A stretch of 64,000 nt of DNA from Flavobacteriaceae bacterium (lineage in GTDB: Bacteria > Bacteroidota > Bacteroidia > Flavobacteriales > Flavobacteriaceae): NCBI GenBank assembly GCA_028284745.1, contig JANQRC010000017.1, positions 1 through 64,000 of the forward strand, given 5' to 3'. This document shows, piece after piece, positions 33,245-42,009 of this stretch (position 1 is the first letter of the stretch; every line of letters begins with the position of its first letter). Below the pieces are notes generated by a model. The model saw nothing but the letters and a program-made list of their open reading frames with translations. It did not search any database and was not told the DNA's origin. The position numbers and the translations under genes were made by a program.

Positions 33245-34686
33245 CAAAACCTTTTCCGTTAGTAAAAAAAACAGGTTTCTTTTTAGGCCCTCTGCTTTTT
33301 GGGTTGTTGCTCTGGTATCCCGAAACACTGATCGGCGGTATCGGTGACAAAGTGCTGGCAACGGCCGCTTGGATGGTCGTTTGGTGGATCACCGAAACGG
33401 TATCTATCTCAGTGACTGCTTTGATTCCGTTGGTGCTCTTCCCTCTCATCGGAGTGATGGACGTCAAAGAGGTTTCTTCCAACTATGGCAGTCCCATCGT
33501 ATTTCTATTCTTTGGTGGGTTTGTTATGGCATTGGCCTTAGAAAAGGTGAATCTGCACAAACGCATCGCCTTGAACATCATAAAACTTACCGGCACTAGT
33601 GCCAATAAAGTGATCCTTGGTTTTATGATCGCCACTGCATTAATGAGCATGTGGATCAGCAATACGGCCAGTACGGTGGTGATGTTGCCCATTGCGCTAT
33701 CGGTGATCCATCTATTGATCGATGATGAGGATGGTTTTACAAAAGCAGATCAAAACTTTGCTTTAAGTGTGATGTTGGGTATTGCCTTTTCGGCCAATGC
33801 AGGTGGTATAGCCACTATTATCGGCACTCCGCCCAATTCTGTGCTGATCGGTTTTTTAGAGAATGAATATCAGCTAGAGATCTCCTTTTTGGAGTGGATG
33901 CTCTTTGGGTTGCCCTTCGCTGCCTTGTTGATCATCATCATCTATTTTGTGCTGGTGAAGTGGATCTTCCCGAATCGAAGCCTACAACTGAAAGCTTCCA
34001 AAGAGGTCATTGACACTGAATTGAAGAAGTTGGGAAAAATGAATGGTCGAGAGAAGCGAGTACTGATCATCTTTGGTGTGACCATCCTACTTTGGATCCT
34101 TCGCATCTTCATCAACAAATGGTTCCCCAGCTTGCGATTGACCGACACTTCAATAAGCATGTTGGGTGCTTTTGCTATGTTTGCCATTCCCTTTAGATTC
34201 AACATTGGTGATTTTATTCTTGAATGGAAGGACACTCAAAAACTGCCTTGGGGGATCTTGATCCTGTTCGGTGGTGGTTTGGCGCTTGCCGCCGGAATGT
34301 CAAAAGGAGGCATCGTAGACCTCATCGCTCAATTTGTAGCTGACAACAAAGCCATGGGCATTACCATCACCGTGACCATCCTCATCACGTTGATGCTCTT
34401 TTTAACAGAATTGATGAGCAATGTAGCCTTGACCGCTGTGATGGTCCCTGTGGTAGCGGGTATTTGTATCGGTTTGGGTGTGCCGATGCTGTATGTGCTG
34501 ATTCCGGTAACGATAGCCTCTAGTTGTGCGTTTATGTTGCCCATGGCCACACCGCCCAATGCCATCGTGTTTGCCAGTGGTTACATCAAGGTGCATCAGA
34601 TGGCAAAGGCCGGATCATTGCTTAATATCATATCCGTCTTACTACTCATCCTACTCTTCAAATATGTGATGCCGTTGTTCTTTTAG
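33241..34686 (+). CDS. DASS/SLC13 family sodium:dicarboxylate (or sulfate) symporter
   Basis: A 481-residue inner-membrane protein with about 11 hydrophobic segments. Family hallmarks are SNTASTVVMLPIALSV (about 140) and SNVALTAVMVPVVAG near 400, the paired Ser-Asn-Thr/Val motifs that bind sodium and substrate. The start at 33241 is preferred because it gives ATGA coupling and a natural N-terminus. Likely substrates are C4-dicarboxylates, which would fit with asparagine breakdown nearby, but this is inference. Confidence 0.92.
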   Translation: MTKPFPLVKKTGFFLGPLLFGLLLWYPETLIGGIGDKVLATAAWMVVWWITETVSISVTALIPLVLFPLIGVMDVKEVSSNYGSPIVFLFFGGFVMALALEKVNLHKRIALNIIKLTGTSANKVILGFMIATALMSMWISNTASTVVMLPIALSVIHLLIDDEDGFTKADQNFALSVMLGIAFSANAGGIATIIGTPPNSVLIGFLENEYQLEISFLEWMLFGLPFAALLIIIIYFVLVKWIFPNRSLQLKASKEVIDTELKKLGKMNGREKRVLIIFGVTILLWILRIFINKWFPSLRLTDTSISMLGAFAMFAIPFRFNIGDFILEWKDTQKLPWGILILFGGGLALAAGMSKGGIVDLIAQFVADNKAMGITITVTILITLMLFLTELMSNVALTAVMVPVVAGICIGLGVPMLYVLIPVTIASSCAFMLPMATPPNAIVFASGYIKVHQMAKAGSLLNIISVLLLILLFKYVMPLFF

Positions 34687-34708
34687 GAAGTAGATCGTTA
34701 TTCACGGG

Positions 34709-34834
34709 ATAGAGGTCATGCCGAGCATTGTCGAATTCAAAATATATTTTGAATGACGATAGTTTACGAAATAAGTCGAGATAGCTCTTTATAAGACCTC
34801 TCGTCGCTCTCTCGGCAAAATTATCGAGATCACT
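34709..34834. repeat. Intergenic repeat element with a perfect 20-bp palindrome
   Basis: The stretch starts GAGGTCATGCCGAG and ends CTCTCGGCAAAATTATCGAG, so its ends are partly inverted, and it contains the perfect palindrome ATTCAAAATATATTTTGAAT at 34735-34754. It fills the gap between two convergent genes. A related word (CGGCATGAC) occurs at about 37516-37524. Confidence 0.5.
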
Positions 34835-35355
34835 CAACGGAGCGGAAAGCCTTTGGCCGCCCACCACGGATGCATTTCAATGACCAGCCTGCCAGCTTTT
34901 ACAGATGGGTCTGCATTCGCCAGACTGTCCGCCATTTCAAGGGTAGGCGTGTTATAAATGGTAATGCCTCGAATATCGCCATCATCCCCAAAAGGGCCAG
35001 AGATGTCGGCATAGCCAAGCGCATACATCTTCCCTAGGTGTTCAAGGTGTAGTTCTTGTAACCTTGCTGAGTCGGCACTGTCTTGCGAACGTACGGGACC
35101 ACGCTTCAAAAAGGCAATGAAGTATTGTTGCATGACCACTTTTTCCCCCGAATCGGAATCGATATAATCAAAGGTCTGAAAGCCTTTTTCTTTCAGATCG
35201 ACAATGAGTTGGTCTGTAGCCTGGTTCTTTTCGGCCAGTAGCTCTTCGGCAGTCTTTTTAACTGCTTCGGTCGCCTTATTGGCCATTTCTGTTTGGGGTT
35301 CCTTTCCGCAGGAAACCAGCACGGCTAGCATGGCCGTGAATATAGCGGTTCGCAT
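34834..35355 (-). CDS. YciI-like domain lipoprotein
   Basis: A 173-residue protein with a lipoprotein signal (MRTAIFTAMLAVLVSCGKE, Cys16), a short lysine/glutamate helical linker (about 25-50) and a YciI-like domain (about 72-173: QQYFIAFLKRGP, HLEHLGKMYALGYADISGPFGDDG, DPSVKAGRLVIEMHPWW). YciI proteins are small ferredoxin-like folds with unproven catalytic roles; the lipoprotein form is common in Bacteroidetes. Downstream of the VOC-CYTH gene by 12 bases. Confidence 0.85.
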   Translation of the reverse strand: MRTAIFTAMLAVLVSCGKEPQTEMANKATEAVKKTAEELLAEKNQATDQLIVDLKEKGFQTFDYIDSDSGEKVVMQQYFIAFLKRGPVRSQDSADSARLQELHLEHLGKMYALGYADISGPFGDDGDIRGITIYNTPTLEMADSLANADPSVKAGRLVIEMHPWWAAKGFPLR

Positions 35356-35367
35356 AGTCTATCTATT

Positions 35368-36231
35368 TTACCATTGTTTGAATGGTGTTCTACTTAGGTT
35401 GCTATTGTAATATTTGACCTCTCCCGTAACTTCTGCTCCCAACCAATCTGGCTTGTCAAAGCGCTCGTCCTCCTGTTGCAACTCTATCTCGGCGACGGTC
35501 AACCCTTGGTTGTCACCACGAAACTCATCTACCTCAAAGACATGATCTCCAAAAAGTACTTCGTAGCGAGTTTTTTCAATGATAGGTTGCTCGCATAGCT
35601 TCAATAGTTGTTCGGCTTCTTCAGCAGATATCTCCTTTTCCCACTCAAACCGTGAAGTCCCCGCTTCATTGGACCTTCCCTTTATGGTCATAAAGCCTTG
35701 TTCGCCTTTCACACGAATACGAACCGTACGTTCAGGCGTTGTGCTCAAAAATCCTTGCACAATGCGCGTACTATGTGCAGCTTCTTTTTTAAATGCCTCG
35801 GAATTCACCAAAAACTTGCGCTCGATCTCAATTGACTGATTCGTCTGCTTTTCCTCGGAAATGCGCCAAGGTGGATATTTGCGGTTCTTACCTGCGCTAT
35901 ATAGGATCACTTTGTTGCCGCCAGGATCTCTTAGCCCTGCCTCTCGCCAAAGCCATGGGCGATCTTCCGGAAGCTCATCAAATACGACACCTTGCTTTTG
36001 CAGTTGTATAACTCGCTTGTCCAGGTCTTCCGTTTCAAAGTAGACGACCATCCAATCGCCTTGCTGTACCTCTTCAACTTCATGGACGGAAAGTGTACTG
36101 TTGCCTGCTGGGCATTCGAAGCGTACGTATCTCGGCAAAGCATCTACAATGAGCTTCAGGCCCAGCTTTTTATAGAATTCGGTGGCTGTAGCAACATCGG
36201 TAGCGGGAATGGTGACCTGATTCAAATCCAT
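35368..36231 (-). CDS. VOC-CYTH fusion protein
   Basis: A 287-residue protein joining two domains that are normally separate. Residues 1-118 are a VOC (glyoxalase) domain (MDLNQVTIPATDVATATEFY, GLRDPGGNKVILYSAG). Residues about 133-287 are a CYTH domain, beginning with the diagnostic IEIERKFLV and continuing with RIVQGFL, RVRIRVKG, MTIKGRS, EKTRYEV, VFEVDEF and LTVAEIEL. The EXEXK-type start and the charged tunnel residues suggest an active triphosphate-binding site. No frameshift separates the halves. CYTH alone would be called an inorganic triphosphatase or adenylate-cyclase-like protein; what VOC adds is unknown. Confidence 0.9.
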   Translation of the reverse strand: MDLNQVTIPATDVATATEFYKKLGLKLIVDALPRYVRFECPAGNSTLSVHEVEEVQQGDWMVVYFETEDLDKRVIQLQKQGVVFDELPEDRPWLWREAGLRDPGGNKVILYSAGKNRKYPPWRISEEKQTNQSIEIERKFLVNSEAFKKEAAHSTRIVQGFLSTTPERTVRIRVKGEQGFMTIKGRSNEAGTSRFEWEKEISAEEAEQLLKLCEQPIIEKTRYEVLFGDHVFEVDEFRGDNQGLTVAEIELQQEDERFDKPDWLGAEVTGEVKYYNSNLSRTPFKQW

Positions 36232-36257
36232 GCCTAAAGATATTGTATTTTTAAGGG

Positions 36258-37367
36258 ATGTTGGAAGCTGTGCCCTTACGAAAGATCATTCATGTGGACA
36301 TGGATGCTTTTTATGCATCTGTAGAGCAAATGGACAATCCTGACTTGAAGGGAAAACCCATCGCTGTTGGTGGTGGCTCAAAACGTGGTGTCATCTCAGC
36401 AGCCAGTTACGAGGCGCGAAAGTTTGGTGTACGCAGTGCCATGCCAGGTTTCAAGGCACGGAGGCTTTGCGACCACCTCATCTTCGTGCGTCCGCGTTTT
36501 GACCGATATAAGGAAATCTCGAAGCAGGTGCGCAAGATCTTCTTCGACTATACCGATCTGGTGGAGCCCCTATCACTAGACGAGGCCTATTTGGATGTGA
36601 CCCAGAACAAGAAAGGAAACCCATCGGCCACATTGGTCGCGTCAGAGATAAGAGCTCGAATTCTAGAAGACGTTGGCTTGACGGCATCGGCGGGCATCTC
36701 TATCAATAAGTTTATCGCCAAGGTCGCCAGTGATTACAACAAGCCCAACGGGCAAAAGACGGTTCCGCCTGAAGAGGTCATCGAATTCTTGGAAAGATTA
36801 GACATTCGAAAATTCTATGGTGTGGGGAAAGTAACTGCCGAGAAGATGTACAAACTTGGCATCTTTACGGGAAGTGACCTGAAATCAAAATCGCCAGAGT
36901 TCCTGGATAGGAACTTTGGCAAATCGGGGAAGTTCTATCACAATGTAGTACGTGGCATTCATTTGAGTGAGGTGAAGCCACGCCGTATTGCCAAATCGGT
37001 GGGAGCCGAGCGCACCTTTTCTGAGAACTTGACCAGTGAGCTGTTCATGCTAGAAAAGTTGGAACACATCGCCGAGGAGCTGGAAAAACGCCTGAAACGT
37101 TATCAGATCGCGGGGAAGACGGTGACGCTGAAGATCAAGTACAGTGACTTCACCTTACAAACACGTAGCAAGACATTGCCCTTATTTATCTCTGACATGA
37201 GTTTGGTGCTCGAAACTGCCAAAGAGCTATTGTATCAGGAAAAGCCACAGAACTCGGTACGCTTGCTGGGAATTTCGCTTTCTAACTTGAATGTGGAAAA
37301 GGATAAAGAGCATGCTGAACAACCCGACCAAAAAACCGTTGCTGTACAGTTGGAGTTCGAATTTTAG
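36258..37367 (+). CDS. dinB: DNA polymerase IV (Y-family translesion polymerase)
   Basis: A 369-residue translesion polymerase. The metal-binding carboxylates are in HVDMDAFYASVEQ and SLDEAYLDVT; ASAGISINKFIAKVASDYNKP is the conserved fingers/palm segment, followed by the helix-hairpin-helix GVGKVTAEKMYKLGI and the little-finger domain. The C-terminus lacks an obvious clamp-binding extension beyond VAVQLEFEF. Divergent from the VOC-CYTH gene (26 bases). Confidence 0.95.
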   Translation: MLEAVPLRKIIHVDMDAFYASVEQMDNPDLKGKPIAVGGGSKRGVISAASYEARKFGVRSAMPGFKARRLCDHLIFVRPRFDRYKEISKQVRKIFFDYTDLVEPLSLDEAYLDVTQNKKGNPSATLVASEIRARILEDVGLTASAGISINKFIAKVASDYNKPNGQKTVPPEEVIEFLERLDIRKFYGVGKVTAEKMYKLGIFTGSDLKSKSPEFLDRNFGKSGKFYHNVVRGIHLSEVKPRRIAKSVGAERTFSENLTSELFMLEKLEHIAEELEKRLKRYQIAGKTVTLKIKYSDFTLQTRSKTLPLFISDMSLVLETAKELLYQEKPQNSVRLLGISLSNLNVEKDKEHAEQPDQKTVAVQLEFEF

Positions 37368-37585
37368 GAGCAAGCATGTGGGGACCGGCACAAAAAATAA
37401 TCGTATAGGTACGGCCCCATCGGAAGGCCACTGTATGCAAATTTAGACCGCGTGCTGTGCGTTAGGGATAGAATCATTGTTGAAGCTCTTTTTTGTGAGA
37501 TGCTGAAGCTAATTCGGCATGACGAGCAAAAAAAGCGACTGGTGAAAGCCCGCCCCCGAGCACTCGGGGGAACGCCCCTGGAAAA
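37368..37585. repeat. Intergenic stretch with repeat-like hairpins between dinB and pyk
   Basis: No gene. It contains CCCCCGAGCACTCGGGGG (8-bp stem, about 37552-37569) and the word ATTCGGCATGACG (about 37513) shared in inverted form with the element at 34709. No clear T-run follows the GC-rich hairpin, so its use as a terminator for either convergent gene is uncertain. Confidence 0.45.
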
Positions 37586-39028
37586 CTAGATCTTACAACT
37601 ATCAATTTCAGAAACACGGAGTGTGTTTACCATACCCTTTCCGGCAATAGGCATGGCTGCTAGACTTATCAGGAAATCCCCGTTAGTCACAAACCCTTTT
37701 CGGCATGCGATGGCATTGATGTCGTCTACGGTCTCGTCAGTGCTTACAAAACGGTCGTAGTAAAAGGCCTTGACGCCCCAAAGAAGATTTAGTTGGGTGA
37801 GTATCCGCTTGTTCGAGGTGAACACCAAGATATGTGCATCGGGTCTCCAGGCAGATATCTGAAAGGCTGTGTAGCCACTGTTGGTCAATGTGCAGATGGC
37901 TTTGGCCTTGATCTCGTTTGCCATGTTCGCAGCATGGTAACAGATCGATTTTGTGATGTATCGCTTGGTACGTATGTGTGGTGGTGAATGCGGTACTTCG
38001 ATCAATGGAGAGTCTTCAACGCTTTTACAGATACTGGCCATCTTTTCGATGACTTGCACGGGGTATTGCCCCACTGAGGTCTCACCTGAAAGCATCACGG
38101 CATCAGCGCCATCCATCACGGAGTTGGCCACATCGTTTACCTCGGCACGCGTGGGTGTCAGGCTGGTGATCATGGTTTCCATCATCTGTGTGGCAATGAT
38201 GACAGGGATGCGAGCGCGCTTGGCCCTGTTTACCAGTTGCTTTTGGATCAATGGTACTTCTTGGGCAGGCACCTCGACCCCTAGATCGCCCCGAGCTACC
38301 ATAAGACCGTCGCAGTAAGCAACGATCTTGTCGATATTTTCAACAGCTTCTGGCTTCTCTATCTTGGCAATGATCGGAATCTTAATGTCTGTATGTTCTT
38401 TGATCAGGTTTTGCAGGTCGATGAGGTCTTGGCTGTGCCTTACGAACGAAAGAGCGATCCAATCGACGTTTTGCCCAATGGCAAAGATGGCGTCCTTGAC
38501 ATCCTTTTCTGTAAGTGCGGGAAGCGAGATATCTGTGTTGGGAAGGTTTACGCCTTTCTTGGATTTCAAAGGTCCTCCTTGAATTACCTTGGCCTCTACT
38601 TCGGTGTTCTTGTCGGTCTTAACTACTTCAAAGATCAATTTGCCGTCATCTAGAAGGATCCTTTCACCAGGATTGACATCCTTTGGAAAGTTGTTGTAGT
38701 TCATGTAGACGCGTGTTGCATTTCCTTTGAATTCTTCGGCAGTAGAAAAGGTTATAGAATCTCCTGGGTTGACCACTACATCTTCGGCCATGACACCTAC
38801 CCTAAGTTTAGGGCCTTGCAAATCGGCCAATATAGAGGTATTGAAGCCATGCTCCTCATTTAGGGATCTAATGAGGCGAATTCGTTCTTCTACATCATCG
38901 TACATCGCGTGCGAAAAATTGATGCGGAACACATCTACCCCTGCACGCATCATCTCTAACATGGTGTCGGCTGCGCCAGACGCAGGACCGAGTGTTGCTA
39001 CTATTTTGGTCTTCTTTCTAACAGGCAT
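37586..39028 (-). CDS. pyk: Pyruvate kinase
   Basis: A 480-residue glycolytic enzyme converting phosphoenolpyruvate and ADP to pyruvate and ATP. TKIVATLGPAS near the start, RINFSHAMYDDVEERI, PIIAKIEKPEAVENI (active-site Lys/Glu) and MVARGDLGVEVP are all typical, followed by the C-terminal allosteric domain. It follows the IPExxxVDY gene with a one-base overlap; that pairing is a hallmark of Bacteroidetes. Confidence 0.97.
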   Translation of the reverse strand: MPVRKKTKIVATLGPASGAADTMLEMMRAGVDVFRINFSHAMYDDVEERIRLIRSLNEEHGFNTSILADLQGPKLRVGVMAEDVVVNPGDSITFSTAEEFKGNATRVYMNYNNFPKDVNPGERILLDDGKLIFEVVKTDKNTEVEAKVIQGGPLKSKKGVNLPNTDISLPALTEKDVKDAIFAIGQNVDWIALSFVRHSQDLIDLQNLIKEHTDIKIPIIAKIEKPEAVENIDKIVAYCDGLMVARGDLGVEVPAQEVPLIQKQLVNRAKRARIPVIIATQMMETMITSLTPTRAEVNDVANSVMDGADAVMLSGETSVGQYPVQVIEKMASICKSVEDSPLIEVPHSPPHIRTKRYITKSICYHAANMANEIKAKAICTLTNSGYTAFQISAWRPDAHILVFTSNKRILTQLNLLWGVKAFYYDRFVSTDETVDDINAIACRKGFVTNGDFLISLAAMPIAGKGMVNTLRVSEIDSCKI

Positions 39029-39486
39029 TAGTCAAAAATTAGGTTGGTCTTGGATCTTAGTTGGTCATTATGCAATTGGTAGGCTGTGATCACCTGGGGT
39101 ATCTGATTGATCTCTGAGACGATGTTTCTTACTCCTTTTACTTCGTTCTCAATCTTAAGAAAAAAGTCTACGCTGATATGCTCCGTGACCAGATGATTCA
39201 CCGCTTTGTTCATTTTAAAGAGTGTGCCAGCGTGCGAGGCATCGACCGAAGCGAGGCACTTATTTCTAACAAGTCTCCAATCGGACCTTGCCCTGGGGTC
39301 GTGCCAGTTAAAGAGCTCGTAGCAAGCCTCTTCATCGAATATCTTATGGTCTTTGTCCCTCTTCAACTTGCTGGTCAGCTTTTGGTTAAGCAAAAATGAG
39401 AGCTGATAAGCTTCTAGTGAACAATGGATCGCTATTAGCTTAAAATCTTCCTCAAAATCTTCTATGGCCCATTTGTACATTGTCAT
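39028..39486 (-). CDS. IPExxxVDY family protein
   Basis: A 152-residue protein of a Bacteroidetes-only family that almost always precedes pyruvate kinase. The C-terminal signature is altered here (INQIPQVITAYQL instead of IPE...VDY), which is a normal variation range. Otherwise KLIAIHCSLEAYQLSFLLNQ and ACYELFNWHD are recognisable. Role unknown, perhaps regulating the kinase. Confidence 0.85.
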   Translation of the reverse strand: MTMYKWAIEDFEEDFKLIAIHCSLEAYQLSFLLNQKLTSKLKRDKDHKIFDEEACYELFNWHDPRARSDWRLVRNKCLASVDASHAGTLFKMNKAVNHLVTEHISVDFFLKIENEVKGVRNIVSEINQIPQVITAYQLHNDQLRSKTNLIFD

Positions 39487-39580
39487 GATCGCGAAAGATA
39501 GCGCGGTAAAGATAGGGTTTATTGCTTGTTATAAGCACCTATGGCAATCAGGTTTCGGGTTTTTTTGATACGAAAACGTT

Positions 39581-41221
39581 TTAGCTGTTAGGCTTTCGCT
39601 TTGGGAGTGAGAAGTATAATGTGGCTCCTTCTCCTAAGGTAGACTTCATCCATATTTCTCCATTATGGGTCTCCATGAATTCTTTGCAAAGTAAAAGACC
39701 GAGGCCGGTCCCTGGCTCTCCTTCAGTTCCCATTTTAGAGGTCCTTACTTGAATGTCAAAAAGTGTCTCTTTGTCTTCAGCACTCATACCAGTGCCCTGG
39801 TCCTCGACAGAGACAATGACTTTTTCTTCTACCTCTGAGGCTGAAACGATGATCTTCTTCCCTTTGGACGAGAACTTTATGGCATTATTGATCAGGTTTC
39901 GTATCACGGTAGACATCATATTCTCGTCGACCTCAACGTTGATATGACTTGGCACATCGACTACAAGTTCAAGGTCTTTTGCTTGTATGGCTCCTTCAGA
40001 GACTTTTGTAGAGTCTGCAACCAATTTTTTCAGGTTTGTCATCCGCGGCTCAAAGGTCAAATCGCCTGTTTGTACACGCGACCATTTTAGCAAATTGTCG
40101 AGCAAGGCAAGGGTATTCCTACTAGAGTGGTCTAGCTCATTTACAACTTCTTTTATTTCTTGATCTCTAAAATCCTCTTCCTTTAACAGATCTGTCAGCC
40201 CTATGATAGAGGCCAATGGGCTTCGTAGGTCATGGGCAACGATAGAGAAGAGCTTATTCTTAGAGGCCATGACTCTTGATAGGTTCTCTTTCTGTTCTCT
40301 CACTTTGGTGGCATACCTTTTCGCTGCAAAGCCTTGCCTAATAGATAGAAACCCAAAGATCAACAGCGTGGCGTACCAACCCAATAGCATCAGTGAAACA
40401 TACCAGCTTCTCTTATAAGGCTCTTTATAGGCCGTACCGATCTTTAAGTCGATGTTATAAAAGGATGCATTGCTGTATATGTAGTCTGATAACGGAACAT
40501 TGTAGTTCTTGTAAAATTCTTTATCGGTGTTGGGGTTGAATATGGATATATCATCATATACACGTTCTCGGTCAAGGTCATAGCCTCCTCTCGTAACAAA
40601 GCGGAACACAAATTCTTTTTCGACCTCTGGGTTGTATATCTTGTTGGCGATAGATTTGAAATCGGTCAAGACGGCCATGTAGCCAAGAGGTTTGCCGTTC
40701 TTTACAACTCCGAAATCGATAGGCAGCGCTACCCATCCTTCTACGATATTGATCAAGTATCGCGAAAAGAATTCTCCAGTAGCCATCAGGCTATCCATCT
40801 TTCTGGCATTGTAATTTGGTCGTATCTTTCGAACATCCACACCTCTAAGGTCGAATGGATCGATTGCTTTTTCAGTAAAGGTGAACTGAAAAATATGGTC
40901 TTGGTTCAGGAATGATACGGCAAACTTGTCAATCGAATTCAAGTTTCCTACTTGAGACACCATATACGTCTGAAGCTCCTGGGGCGATGGGATAGAATCA
41001 TGTTCGTCTATCTTTGCTTTGACACCCGAGACAAAAGATGCAAAGTTGTTGAATCCCAATTCTATTTCTTGTCTGGCAGCCCTATTTACAGTGGCCAACC
41101 TGGTGGCGCGCTCCTTAATAGCGTTCTGCTTGATAAGATAGTCGATGTAACCAAGCAGCGCTCCTCCAAAAAGAAGAATTACCAAGAAAAGAATGTACGG
41201 GCTGATGGTAGGTTTCGACAT
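39581..41221 (-). CDS. Membrane sensor histidine kinase
   Basis: A 546-residue kinase. Helices at about 8-30 and 274-295 enclose a periplasmic sensor domain of about 240 residues, probably of Cache type (YLINIVEGWVALPIDFGVVK, GYMAVLTDF). A coiled linker leads to the dimerisation domain with phospho-acceptor His330 (FSIVAHDLRSPLASIIG) and the ATPase domain with N box NLINNAIKF, G1 DQGTGM and G2 GTGLGLLLCKEF. It ends without receiver domain. No response-regulator gene is adjacent. It sits inside the otherwise conserved acpP-fabF-rnc-IPExxxVDY-pyk order, between rnc and the IPExxxVDY gene. Confidence 0.93.
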   Translation of the reverse strand: MSKPTISPYILFLVILLFGGALLGYIDYLIKQNAIKERATRLATVNRAARQEIELGFNNFASFVSGVKAKIDEHDSIPSPQELQTYMVSQVGNLNSIDKFAVSFLNQDHIFQFTFTEKAIDPFDLRGVDVRKIRPNYNARKMDSLMATGEFFSRYLINIVEGWVALPIDFGVVKNGKPLGYMAVLTDFKSIANKIYNPEVEKEFVFRFVTRGGYDLDRERVYDDISIFNPNTDKEFYKNYNVPLSDYIYSNASFYNIDLKIGTAYKEPYKRSWYVSLMLLGWYATLLIFGFLSIRQGFAAKRYATKVREQKENLSRVMASKNKLFSIVAHDLRSPLASIIGLTDLLKEEDFRDQEIKEVVNELDHSSRNTLALLDNLLKWSRVQTGDLTFEPRMTNLKKLVADSTKVSEGAIQAKDLELVVDVPSHINVEVDENMMSTVIRNLINNAIKFSSKGKKIIVSASEVEEKVIVSVEDQGTGMSAEDKETLFDIQVRTSKMGTEGEPGTGLGLLLCKEFMETHNGEIWMKSTLGEGATLYFSLPKRKPNS

Positions 41222-41259
41222 TGGACGTCTTTGCTTTATGCGAAGCGATGAAAATCGCT

Positions 41260-41997
41260 TCAGGTGTAGTAGATTTCTCTTTTAAGTGCAAAATAAGCTC
41301 GCTTAGATGCTTTTTCCTCTGCCTTTTTCTTCGATGTGGCCCTTGCCTTTGCCACCATTTTATCTTGAATGAAAAGCTTTACTGCGAAGTGTTTCAACAC
41401 TTCATTACCTGTATCTTCATATACTTGATAGAAGAAATCTTTTTTGTTCTTTTGGCACCACTCGATCAGCAAGCTTTTGTGGCTTATGATCTTAGATTCT
41501 AGCTTCTTAATGTCTACATAAGGCTCTATGACCCTATCGTGAATGAACTCTTCGCATGCTCTGTAACCTTTGTCAAGAAAGATGGCTCCTACCAATGCTT
41601 CAAAGAGGTTGCCGTGTATGTTATTGCCGAAGTTTTCTTTCTTGATCCTTGTTTTGATCAGGTCTATCAGCCTCAAGTCGCTCCCCAGTTCGTTGAGGTG
41701 TTCCCTGCTTACCACCTTAGACCTCATTTTGGTAAGATAGCCTTCATTGCCCGAAGGAACTTCTTTGAAAAGATATGAAGAGATGATCGAGCTGACCATC
41801 GAGTCTCCCAGAAACTCCAGACGCTCATAGTTAATGGCGTTACCATCTTCATCCTTGATATTCATCGAGCGATGCGTGAATGCCTTTTCGTAGAGTGAGA
41901 TGTTCGCTGGTTTAAACCCAATGATCTCAGACACCTGCATAAAAAAATTCCCGTTCTGCTGAGATCGGGAATTAAATATTTTCTTAAAGAAATGCAT
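41260..41997 (-). CDS. rnc: Ribonuclease III
   Basis: A 245-residue double-strand-specific RNase that processes rRNA and structured RNAs. The nuclease signature ERLEFLGDS (58-66, catalytic Asp65) and NLFEALVGAIFLDKGY are intact, and the C-terminal dsRNA-binding domain (about 170-240) ends with KKKAEEKASKRAYFAL. A 20-residue N-terminal extension with a second Met at 20 is present. Twelve bases after fabF in the same operon. The enzyme is relevant to the hairpin-bounded units noted elsewhere. Confidence 0.96.
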   Translation of the reverse strand: MHFFKKIFNSRSQQNGNFFMQVSEIIGFKPANISLYEKAFTHRSMNIKDEDGNAINYERLEFLGDSMVSSIISSYLFKEVPSGNEGYLTKMRSKVVSREHLNELGSDLRLIDLIKTRIKKENFGNNIHGNLFEALVGAIFLDKGYRACEEFIHDRVIEPYVDIKKLESKIISHKSLLIEWCQKNKKDFFYQVYEDTGNEVLKHFAVKLFIQDKMVAKARATSKKKAEEKASKRAYFALKREIYYT

Positions 41998-42009
41998 GCT
42001 ATGGCTTGC

